Below, one piece after another: positions 1-5,729 of a stretch of 6,364 bases of DNA. The stretch covers positions 1 to 6,364 of the forward strand of contig JACQSW010000064.1 of NCBI GenBank assembly GCA_016211095.1, given 5' to 3'. Source of the DNA: Candidatus Woesearchaeota archaeon. Lineage in GTDB: Archaea > Nanobdellota > Nanobdellia > SCGC-AAA011-G17 > GW2011-AR17. Numbering within the stretch: the first letter of the stretch is position 1; every line of letters starts with the position of its first letter. The notes under the pieces were generated by a model, which worked only from the letters and a program-made list of their open reading frames with translations, made no database searches and had not been told where the DNA came from. The translations under genes and the position numbers were made by a program.

Positions 1-836
1 AAAATTTTAACTTTTTTTTCTTGGTAACTGATATTTTTTGCGCATTCCCCACTAATAATCCATTTTTCTTTGCCTACTTGCACTTTGGCGTAGTCAACTT
101 CAGGATTTATCCACATGTTTGTTTGGCCGTACATTGTTTCTGGCCTGAGAGTTGCAGCGATTATGAATGCGTCGCCAAATTCGAACTTGAGCAGAGTGAA
201 TTCCTGCTTGTCAACTGGCGAAACGTCGCCGTCAACAATGTCATCTTCCCCAACAGCGTTTTCGCAGTTAACGCAATAAAGCACGGGATATTTTCCCTGC
301 ATCAAATAATTTTTTTCTTTGTATTTCCTGAATTGCCACTCAACAAGTTTTTGGTGCTCAACATCGCCTGATGTGAAGCTTCGCCTCCAATCCACTGCAA
401 GCCCTAGTTTTGAAAATTCGCTTTTCATTTTTGGTATAAAGAAATCAACAAGCTTTTGCGGATCCTCAAAAGAAGCGATGACTTTTGCAACTTCTTTCTC
501 GTCGTTAACATAATTTCTCACATATTCCTTGTACATTTCAATTTTTTTCTCATCACCCGCCTTTATCGCTGCGGAAATGCCCAGGACTGGCGTTCCTGAG
601 ATGTGGAAGGCGAGCGGGAATAGAACATTCTTGCCTATCATCCTATAATATCGGGAGTAGACATCCATTTCTGTGACAACCCTTGCGTGGCCGATGTGCA
701 AGCTGCCAGAAATGTACGGGTAAGGCACGGTGACAAAAAGCTTCTCTTTAGAATTATCTGCGTTGACTTCAAATAATTGGGCATCAGCCCACTTCTTTTG
801 CCACTTATCCTGAACTTTGTGGAAATCTTCTATCAT
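1..836 (-). CDS. leuS: Leucyl-tRNA synthetase, archaeal type (N-terminal part, cut by left edge)
   Basis: This class I aminoacyl-tRNA synthetase charges tRNA-Leu with leucine in the cytoplasm. Only the first 278 codons are in the window; the frame is open to the left edge. The catalytic Rossmann half begins with PYPYISGSLHIGHA, placing the HIGH ATP-binding motif at residues 47-50. It is followed by AFHISGTP, which matches archaeal/eukaryal LeuRS rather than the bacterial form (LPYPSG..HMGH, WDAFGLPAE). A CxxC pair at 188-191 (YCVNCENAVG) marks the entry to the CP1 insertion. TLRPET at 229-234 is the threonine-rich editing-site motif that hydrolyses mischarged tRNA. The KMSKS loop and anticodon-binding domain would lie outside the window. 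The ATG at 836 is preferred because a TATA element sits about 26 bp before it, giving an almost leaderless transcript; no Shine-Dalgarno is seen. Gene identity is very secure. Confidence 0.97.
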   Translation of the reverse strand, partial: MIEDFHKVQDKWQKKWADAQLFEVNADNSKEKLFVTVPYPYISGSLHIGHARVVTEMDVYSRYYRMIGKNVLFPLAFHISGTPVLGISAAIKAGDEKKIEMYKEYVRNYVNDEKEVAKVIASFEDPQKLVDFFIPKMKSEFSKLGLAVDWRRSFTSGDVEHQKLVEWQFRKYKEKNYLMQGKYPVLYCVNCENAVGEDDIVDGDVSPVDKQEFTLLKFEFGDAFIIAATLRPETMYGQTNMWINPEVDYAKVQVGKEKWIISGECAKNISYQEKKVKI

Positions 837-860
837 TAACACCAAAAAAATGCAGGGAAG

Positions 861-880
861 ATATATAAAACTTTTTGTTC
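861..880 (-). promoter_or_regulatory. BRE/TATA promoter of leuS, near-leaderless
   Basis: Read on the minus strand, CAAAAAG (BRE-like) leads directly into TTTTATATAT, a close match to the archaeal TATA consensus. The TATA centre is near 865, so initiation about 26 bp downstream falls near 839-840, only a few bases before the leuS ATG at 836. This implies a transcript with little or no 5' leader. The same BRE+TATA arrangement occurs before the secreted-protein gene at 4009-4024, which supports both calls. Confidence 0.6.
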
Positions 881-894
881 AAAAAAAGAAAAGA
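881..894 (-). terminator. Oligo-T terminator after the leucine dehydrogenase gene
   Basis: Immediately after the dehydrogenase stop, the minus strand reads TCTTTTCTTTTTTT. Archaeal RNA polymerase terminates on such U-rich tracts without needing a hairpin. Its place between the dehydrogenase stop and the leuS promoter fits transcription ending here, with leuS starting as its own unit. The call rests only on base composition and position. Confidence 0.45.
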
Positions 895-1986
895 TTATTT
901 TTTATTTTTTTTCCTTGCTTCTTCTATTCTCTGTTCAGCCATCACGTCTGCTGCCCTGCAAGTGGAGATAGTATTTTCTTTGGACAATCTTATTACTTCT
1001 TTTATTCTGTCGTAAACTTTTGCTACTAATTCAAGGGATTTGTCCCTGTTGTAAGATTCCCCGCTTATGCTTTCTTCACATGAAACGTTTAATAGGCCGC
1101 CAGCGTTGAGAACGTAGTCTGGCGCGTAGAGTATTCCTTTTTGGTGGAGTTGGTCGCCATGGTTTTGTGTTGCTAACTGGTTATTCGCTGCCCCTGCGAT
1201 TATTTTGCAGTTGAAATGTGCTAGGCTGTGGTCGTTTATAACGCCTCCAAGCGCGCAAGGGGCGTAAACTTCGCATTCCTCAAATCTTATGTCTTCTGGC
1301 GAAACGATTTTTGCATTAAATTCTTCTGCTGCTTTTTTTGTTAGTTCTTCTTTTATGTCTGAGACGATGAGTTTGGCTCCGTTTTCGTGGAGCATTTTTG
1401 CGAGGAGGTAACCGACGTGGCCTAGCCCCTCAACAGCTACCCTTAGCCCGTTCATGTTGCTTGTTTTTAATGCTTCTTCTACGCATGCAGTCATTCCTTT
1501 GTATACCCCAAATGCTGTTAGCGGTGATGGGTCTCCGCTTCCGCCCATCTCTTCAGGTATTCCTGTTACGTATCTAGTTTTTTTGAAGATTTCTTTCATG
1601 TCTTCAACGTTTGTGCCGACATCTTCAGCGGTTATGTATTTTCCCTCTAAGGAATTGACTATTTCTCCAAATTTTTTGAAGATTTCTACCCGCTTCTTTT
1701 TTGTTAGTTTTTTTGAGTTGGCAAGTATGACTGCTTTTCCTCCGCCGAGGTTTAGCCCTGCTGCGGATGCCTTGTAAGTCATGCCTTTGCTAAGCCTAAG
1801 TACGTCGCTGAGAGCTGCTTCCCCAGGGCTTTCTTCCTTTTCGTAGTCCCACATCCTGCATCCGCCTAGTGCTGGGCCGAGTGTTGTGTCGTGTATGGCT
1901 ATGAATAATTCCAATCCGCTTTTTTTGTCCTGGAATACTCCTACGAATTCGTGACCGTGCTTGCGTAAATAAGGCATTATCTCCAT
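895..1986 (-). CDS. Leucine (branched-chain amino acid) dehydrogenase, Glu/Leu/Phe/Val dehydrogenase family
   Basis: Predicted to carry out NAD-dependent oxidative deamination of L-leucine, valine or isoleucine to the 2-oxoacid plus ammonia and NADH, or the reverse, in the cytoplasm. The 363 residues match the length of Bacillus leucine dehydrogenases (about 364) and follow them closely from the first residues. IHDTTLGPALGG is at 31-42. GMTYKASAAGLNLGGGKAVI holds substrate-binding Lys72 and catalytic Lys84, and ITAEDVGT holds catalytic Asp122. The Rossmann domain has GLGHVG at 187-192, with Asp210 at the end of the second strand, as expected for NAD rather than NADP. Later blocks include APCALGG (242-248), IAGAANNQL (263-271) and APDYVLNAGGLLNV (288-301). 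Relative to the Bacillus enzyme there are about four extra residues before Lys72 and about three before Asp122. The pocket residue equivalent to Val291 is Leu298, so a Phe-dehydrogenase-like preference cannot be excluded. The start lies 5 bp after the stop of the secreted-protein gene, suggesting co-transcription. Confidence 0.93.
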   Translation of the reverse strand: MEIMPYLRKHGHEFVGVFQDKKSGLELFIAIHDTTLGPALGGCRMWDYEKEESPGEAALSDVLRLSKGMTYKASAAGLNLGGGKAVILANSKKLTKKKRVEIFKKFGEIVNSLEGKYITAEDVGTNVEDMKEIFKKTRYVTGIPEEMGGSGDPSPLTAFGVYKGMTACVEEALKTSNMNGLRVAVEGLGHVGYLLAKMLHENGAKLIVSDIKEELTKKAAEEFNAKIVSPEDIRFEECEVYAPCALGGVINDHSLAHFNCKIIAGAANNQLATQNHGDQLHQKGILYAPDYVLNAGGLLNVSCEESISGESYNRDKSLELVAKVYDRIKEVIRLSKENTISTCRAADVMAEQRIEEARKKNKK

Positions 1987-1991
1987 TTTTT

Positions 1992-3917
1992 TTAGTCCCG
2001 CCTAAATAATAGTTTTAGCAAGAATATCGCTACGAAGAGCAATAGTATATCTCCAACAACCCAGAAGAAGTCTGATTTGTCTTTTATTAATGTTGAAACT
2101 AACGTTTTGCTTTCTGCCCCTATCTGGGTTATTACTGCTCCACTGCTTATTCCTTGGCTTGATTGGTCTGTTTCTGCGTTAACTGTTATTATGCTTGATT
2201 TTAGCTCTACTCCTTCACTTTTTACGTTAATTGTTAAGTCGTGCGGCCCTGTTATGCCTTCTTTTAGTTTGATGTAGATGTATGCGTGGGATTTATCTCC
2301 TGTGTTTAATGCTTGCGGCTGCTCGATTAACGTAATCTCCCCCCAACTGTCTAATCCTTTGGCTTCTACTTCAAATTCTTTTTTACCAATGCCAGTGTTC
2401 TCTATGGTGACAGGTATGATCAAGCTTTTTTCGTTCAACCCTAATTTTATTTCGTTAGCTAAAGTTATCTTAACATCCCCTTCTTCTTTGGCTGTGCTTA
2501 CTGATTTTTTTTCGTTGCAATTAATTTTTAGTTTTGCAGTTGTAGTTTCCGATTCGCCGTCGTATTTTGCTTGCAGTTTAAAATCATAAGTTGAAGCTTT
2601 TGCTTTTGCAGGTATTTTTATATCGAACGTTTTTATTGCTATGTTGTCTTTTGAGCTGAATTTTTCTAACTCAAACTCTTCAGTTTCTTCGCTTGTGTTT
2701 AGTTCAGAATTTTTTATTGTTAAGGCAACGTCGTCTAGATTTTTTTTGCCTATGTTAGTTATTTCTACATCTATAGTTGTTGTTTCGCCACATGATGCTT
2801 CTTCGCTTGAGAATTCCGCTTTGTTGATGTATATGTCTTCATTTTCTAGCTCAATATCTATAGAATTTTCATCCATCGCGCAGTTTTCATCCTCAGCATC
2901 TGCATCATAGGCTATTACGTATAATTTGTAGCTTCCTTCCTCAATTTTTTTTCTGTCTGCAGGAATTTGCAACTCCAAGTCGAATGTTTCATCATCGTCC
3001 TCATCGATATTTATGATGTCGGATTTTGCAGAAACTATGCTGTCTAATTCATCGTATAGGTAAGCTTCTACTCTTACGTCTAAGTCGTCGTTGGCGTTGT
3101 TTTCAACCTTAATCTCTGAATTTATTGTTTCTCCAGGATTGAAGTTGTCATTGTTATCTGGGTTGTTTATTGTGATATCCAAATCATCGCCTACTATTCC
3201 ATCGTCGCATAGCGCTGGCTTGACTTTTAATTCTAGGCTGAATGAGGAGATTTTGCTTGAATTAAGAGAATCTACTGCTGTAATTAAGCCGCTATACGCC
3301 CCTAATTCTTGCTCCTCGTCTGCTTCGAATGTTAAGGTAACATCTTTAGTTTCACCAACATTTAGCATTAGGTTTTTTGTGCTAAAATCTAAGGTGATAT
3401 TGTGTTCGTCACTGTCTTGCAGGTTGAGGCTATGTGATAAAGTAACGGAGATGTTTGCTGCCCCAACATTTTTTAGCCTTACAACCTTGTCTTTTGTTAG
3501 CCCTCTTTCAAGGGTCAATGTTAAGCTGTTCAAGTCCGATGCGCCGTCCATCCACTTAATCAAGCCGGTGTTTGGCGCATTATCGATTGAAACGTTTGTA
3601 ACTAATGGGCTACTCAATTTGAAGCCAGAATTGTTTGTTGCGTTCGCGTAAAAAGTGTAAACGCCATCTGGGAGGGTTGTTGTGTCTAAATTGCAAGTGT
3701 AAGCTGTCAAGTTTGATGTGAAGTTTGCGCAGCTGCCACTCCCATAATAGAATGTTAAGTTTTTTGCGTCGCCATCAATTTCAGTAGCAGCTAAAGTTAT
3801 AATTCCACTAACAACTGACCCGCTTACAGGCGAAGTTACAGTAAGGTTAGTTAATGCTGATGCTATACTTGTAAATACCAAAACAAATGCTAGAACTAGT
3901 AAGCTCAACCTTTTCAT
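1992..3917 (-). CDS. Secreted, membrane-anchored multi-domain Ig-fold protein, putative S-layer/cell-surface protein
   Basis: A 641-residue protein predicted to lie on the outer face of the cell membrane. Residues 1-20 form a Sec signal peptide (MKR, hydrophobic core, SIASA cut site) without a lipobox cysteine. Several beta-sandwich domains follow: about 21-112 (Ig-like, GVYTFYANATNNSG), 115-235, 237-350, 362-467 and 480-582. The last three contain the GET...VEI.N.G pattern of CARDB/COG1361-type repeats. A polar linker leads to one membrane helix (about 617-638) and a short RRD cytoplasmic tail. Six cysteines fall as pairs (63/75, 237/346, 376/467). Eleven N-glycosylation sequons are present, ten within the first 220 residues; the region about 265-420 is highly acidic. 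The ATG at 3917 is chosen because the signal peptide begins there and a GGGGGG stretch lies about 10 bp upstream; the upstream in-frame TTG at 3935 would include that stretch. A structural S-layer role is inferred from architecture; an adhesin or other surface protein is possible. Confidence 0.8.
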   Translation of the reverse strand: MKRLSLLVLAFVLVFTSIASALTNLTVTSPVSGSVVSGIITLAATEIDGDAKNLTFYYGSGSCANFTSNLTAYTCNLDTTTLPDGVYTFYANATNNSGFKLSSPLVTNVSIDNAPNTGLIKWMDGASDLNSLTLTLERGLTKDKVVRLKNVGAANISVTLSHSLNLQDSDEHNITLDFSTKNLMLNVGETKDVTLTFEADEEQELGAYSGLITAVDSLNSSKISSFSLELKVKPALCDDGIVGDDLDITINNPDNNDNFNPGETINSEIKVENNANDDLDVRVEAYLYDELDSIVSAKSDIINIDEDDDETFDLELQIPADRKKIEEGSYKLYVIAYDADAEDENCAMDENSIDIELENEDIYINKAEFSSEEASCGETTTIDVEITNIGKKNLDDVALTIKNSELNTSEETEEFELEKFSSKDNIAIKTFDIKIPAKAKASTYDFKLQAKYDGESETTTAKLKINCNEKKSVSTAKEEGDVKITLANEIKLGLNEKSLIIPVTIENTGIGKKEFEVEAKGLDSWGEITLIEQPQALNTGDKSHAYIYIKLKEGITGPHDLTINVKSEGVELKSSIITVNAETDQSSQGISSGAVITQIGAESKTLVSTLIKDKSDFFWVVGDILLLFVAIFLLKLLFRRD

Positions 3918-4112
3918 TCTTTTAATTCCCCCCAAAAACGAAAAAGCCCTTATCTTTTAACTGTTCAAGGAACTTTTCCCTTATATTTTTGAATAAATTC
4001 AATGAGGACTATATAAATTTTGCTACTCCGGAGCGAAAGAAAAACAGCATTAACTAAATATGGGATTTTTGAAGCATAAAACTTATTAATGCGCGAACCC
4101 AATATTTTAGTT
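3918..4112. other. Divergent intergenic control region
   Basis: About 195 bp without a convincing gene separate the minus-strand secreted-protein gene from the plus-strand operon. It contains the TATA element at 4009-4024, a perfect 8-bp palindrome CTCCGGAG at 4026-4033 beside the BRE, and a short inverted repeat GTTC-AAG-GAAC at 3963-3973 inside the predicted leader of the secreted-protein gene. A second, weaker TATA-like stretch (CATAAAACTTA, about 4075-4085) lies before the plus-strand gene. No tRNA or other structured RNA was recognised here. Confidence 0.55.
4009..4024 (-). promoter_or_regulatory. BRE/TATA promoter for the secreted-protein/dehydrogenase unit
   Basis: The minus strand reads AGCAAAATTTATATAG: a purine/A-rich BRE followed by TTTATATA (4017 down to 4010). 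Initiation about 26 bp downstream falls near 3987, giving a leader of roughly 70 nt before the ATG at 3917. On the plus strand the same bases read TATATAAA, so the element could also serve the divergent operon, with a start near 4040. Confidence 0.5.
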
Positions 4113-4616
4113 ATGGCTATGGAGTCTAAGGTCGTAATTGTGCCGGACGGTTACAAGATAAAAAGCACCGGCGTCTTTGATTTGCCGGACCTATACCTCG
4201 AAATTTATCGATGGTTCAGGCATTTCACATATGCTTGGAAGGAAACAAAATACAGGAACATTGACCAACCTGACGGGGGAAAGCAAATAGAGATTATGTG
4301 GTTTTGTGAAAGAAAAGTTGATGATTACGTAACTTTCGTGATAACCCTTCACTTGCAGGCATTCGTTAAAGATACAGAAGGAATGAAAGGCGGGGTAAAG
4401 ACAAAGATGCAGGGGGGCTCAGTTGAGTTTAGGGCTGGGGCTTATATGAAGAAGAAGGTCGAGATTTGGGAGAGCAAGCCAATGGGTGATTTGCTGGGAA
4501 GAATTTACGAAAAAATCCTGATTAAGGAACGGCTTGACAATTATGAAGAGGAGATTTACATAGACACGCACAAGCTTTTTGACGAAATCAAGGCTTATCT
4601 GCAAATGCACCGCTAA
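4113..4616 (+). CDS. Unrecognised conserved-looking alpha/beta protein, first gene of the lspA operon
   Basis: I do not recognise a named family. The product is about 167 residues, soluble, with no signal peptide or membrane segment. A short beta start (VVIVPDGYKIKSTGVFDL) is followed by an aromatic helix rich in Tyr and Trp (DLYLEIYRWFRHFTYAWKET). Two or three long amphipathic strands come next (IEIMWFCERKVDDYVTFVIT; VEFRAGAYMKKKVEIWES), then a long charged C-terminal helical part ending KAYLQMHR. The single Cys and scattered His residues form no obvious metal site. Regular secondary structure and sensible composition argue for a real gene. Start candidates are ATG 4113, 4119 and 4089; 4113 or 4119 is preferred because the nearest TATA-like stretch (about 4075-4085) would place transcription start past 4089. 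The next gene, lspA, begins 4 bp after the stop, so the two are almost certainly co-transcribed. The function is unknown. Confidence 0.75.
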   Translation: MAMESKVVIVPDGYKIKSTGVFDLPDLYLEIYRWFRHFTYAWKETKYRNIDQPDGGKQIEIMWFCERKVDDYVTFVITLHLQAFVKDTEGMKGGVKTKMQGGSVEFRAGAYMKKKVEIWESKPMGDLLGRIYEKILIKERLDNYEEEIYIDTHKLFDEIKAYLQMHR

Positions 4617-4620
4617 AAAT

Positions 4621-5046
4621 ATGAAAAAAAAGTTTTGGATAGCTTCTTTTATCCTAATATTCTTGGATCAATTAACAAAGTTTTTGATGAGGGAAAAATC
4701 GTTCGTTTTCGTAAAAAATTTTTTCAGCCTAGCCTACTCGGAAAACAGCGGCGCGGTTTTTGGCTTGTTCCAACAACAAAACTTTTTGCTAACAATCATT
4801 GGCTTTGCCATTTTAGCCTTGTTGATTTATTATCGGCAGCATTTCAAATCTGATTTTGTTGTAACTCTACTGTCTGCAGGCGTGGTTGGAAACCTTCTTG
4901 ACAGATTGTTTAGGGGATACGTAATAGATTTCATCTCTATTTGGATTTGGCCGACATTCAACCTTGCAGATGCATTCACCGTAATAGGCGTAATCTTTTT
5001 GATTTACAAACTTCATTTCCAAAACTGGCAATGGAGGTTAGATTGA
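4621..5046 (+). CDS. lspA: Signal peptidase II homologue (lipoprotein signal peptidase, family A8)
   Basis: LspA is a four-helix membrane aspartyl protease that in bacteria removes signal peptides from diacylglyceryl-modified prolipoproteins. All conserved blocks are visible in 141 residues: LDQLTK (15-20) at the end of helix 1; the Asn-containing loop block NSGAVFG (42-48); GNLLDRLFRGYVIDF (90-104), with catalytic Asp103 plus conserved Asn91, Asp94 and Arg95; and FNLADA (113-118), with the second catalytic Asp117. Hydrophobic segments fall at about 5-22, 55-71, 78-95 and 117-131. It is shorter than typical bacterial LspA (about 150-170), mainly in the loop between the two catalytic aspartates (14 residues apart, against about 18-19 in E. 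coli and P. aeruginosa). The ATG at 4621 is used because it starts 4 bp after the preceding stop and puts MKKK before helix 1. Its coding end overlaps the next gene. LspA is not a general archaeal protein, so transfer is a possibility; the family call itself is firm. Confidence 0.93.
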   Translation: MKKKFWIASFILIFLDQLTKFLMREKSFVFVKNFFSLAYSENSGAVFGLFQQQNFLLTIIGFAILALLIYYRQHFKSDFVVTLLSAGVVGNLLDRLFRGYVIDFISIWIWPTFNLADAFTVIGVIFLIYKLHFQNWQWRLD

Positions 5047-5729
5047 TAGAAGAAGATTACAAAAAATTTTTTGAAAAATACGCCAAAAAAGTTGTAAGAA
5101 GCGAACAAGCCGGGCACGATAAAGTTTTAGCTGATTTGATCTGGAGCTGTGTGGAATTCTTGAAAATATGCGAAGAAAACAGAAATAAAAGATATGCAGG
5201 CAAAATCTTCCTAAAAGGAGCAGGGGAAGAAATAGCCAAAAGAATAAGCTACACAAAAAATGATTTAGAAAAGCTGTGCCGCAACCTCTACCAACTTGAA
5301 GTTATGGGAGTGAAACGCCTAAACAGCAGTATATCCCCCTACTTAAGCGCATTAATCCAAAAAATTGCAAACCCGGAAGAACAATTCAACCTCAATTTTT
5401 TATCTTACGAAAGCAGGTTAGAAGAATTCGGCATAGGACTAAAAGGAGTCAAATTGGATGTTAAAGGCTTTTTTGGAAAAAACTTCATGCGAGAAGCGCA
5501 AAACTGCAAAATCGGATTAATTGGCAGCGCAGGAAACACTCCACTCTTGAGGATAAAAGATTGTTACGTGAAAGTTGAAGGCAAGCTTGGAAGCTGGGTG
5601 GGAATCCTTGCGGAAGGCTCAGTAATAGAAATCTACGGCAAATACCACAGCATTTCTAAAAAAATTAGGAACACAACGATATACCACAACGACGTCTTAA
5701 TTAAGAGGGAAGGAGAAACTATTTTTTAA
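5031..5729 (+). CDS. Unrecognised two-part protein: helical N-terminal half, beta-repeat-like C-terminal half
   Basis: I do not recognise a named family. From ATG 5031 the product is 232 residues, without signal peptide or membrane helix. Residues 1-130 look mostly helical and charged (EEDYKKFFEKYAKKVVRSEQ, LIWSCVEFLKICEENRNKRY, TKNDLEKLCRNLYQLEVMGV). Residues 135-225 are glycine-punctuated strands (GIGLKGVKLDVKGFFGK, IGLIGSAGNTPLLRI, VKVEGKLGSWVGILAEGSVI, EIYGKYHSI). This spacing loosely resembles the GXGXG beta-helix of the glutamate synthase C-terminal/FwdC type; that is only a suggestion. Five Cys (40, 47, 83, 159, 178) form no clear metal motif. The start is uncertain: ATG 5031 overlaps lspA by 16 bp, while TTG 5043 would form a TTGA stop/start overlap and has GGAGGT 4 nt before it. 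The gene is the last of the three-gene operon and overlaps the convergent glycosylase gene by 11 bp at its end. Confidence 0.75.
   Translation: MEVRLIEEDYKKFFEKYAKKVVRSEQAGHDKVLADLIWSCVEFLKICEENRNKRYAGKIFLKGAGEEIAKRISYTKNDLEKLCRNLYQLEVMGVKRLNSSISPYLSALIQKIANPEEQFNLNFLSYESRLEEFGIGLKGVKLDVKGFFGKNFMREAQNCKIGLIGSAGNTPLLRIKDCYVKVEGKLGSWVGILAEGSVIEIYGKYHSISKKIRNTTIYHNDVLIKREGETIF
5033..5038 (+). promoter_or_regulatory. Shine-Dalgarno GGAGGT near the lspA stop
   Basis: GGAGGT is complementary to the pyrimidine-rich 16S rRNA 3' end and is the only strong Shine-Dalgarno match noted before a gene here. It lies inside the end of lspA, 4 nt before a TTG (5043) whose second and third bases begin the lspA TGA. 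If used, it would couple translation of the downstream gene to lspA through a TTGA junction. The sequence is also two bases into the ATG 5031 reading frame, so it could be coincidental coding sequence (Met-Glu-Val). Confidence 0.4.

Noticed and set aside
21..513. Two open plus-strand frames within leuS
   Set aside because: The minus strand carries an uninterrupted LeuRS reading with the CP1 editing motif TLRPET and CxxC pair.
1454..1777. Open plus-strand frame inside the leucine dehydrogenase gene
   Set aside because: The minus strand here encodes conserved dehydrogenase motifs including GLNLGGGKA and ITAEDVGT; the plus frame is a by-product.
3091..3651. Long open plus-strand frame (186 codons) antisense to the secreted-protein gene
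   Set aside because: It is Ser/Leu/Phe-rich low-complexity translation mirroring the codon use of the opposite strand; no start signal or family features. The minus-strand protein has a signal peptide, domains and anchor.
3855..3917. Surface protein as the local LspA substrate (lipoprotein)
   Set aside because: The signal peptide ends SIASA with no cysteine near the cut site, and the protein has a C-terminal membrane helix instead; it is not a lipobox protein.
3918..3935. Upstream TTG start adding six residues to the secreted protein
   Set aside because: It would place the GGGGGG ribosome-binding-like stretch inside the coding sequence and put MGGIKR before an already complete signal peptide starting MKR.
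4941..5030. Upstream extension of the last operon gene into lspA
   Set aside because: It would require a 106-bp overlap with lspA over the FNLADA catalytic block; the extension is Arg/Cys-rich and ATG 5031 or TTG 5043 is more plausible.
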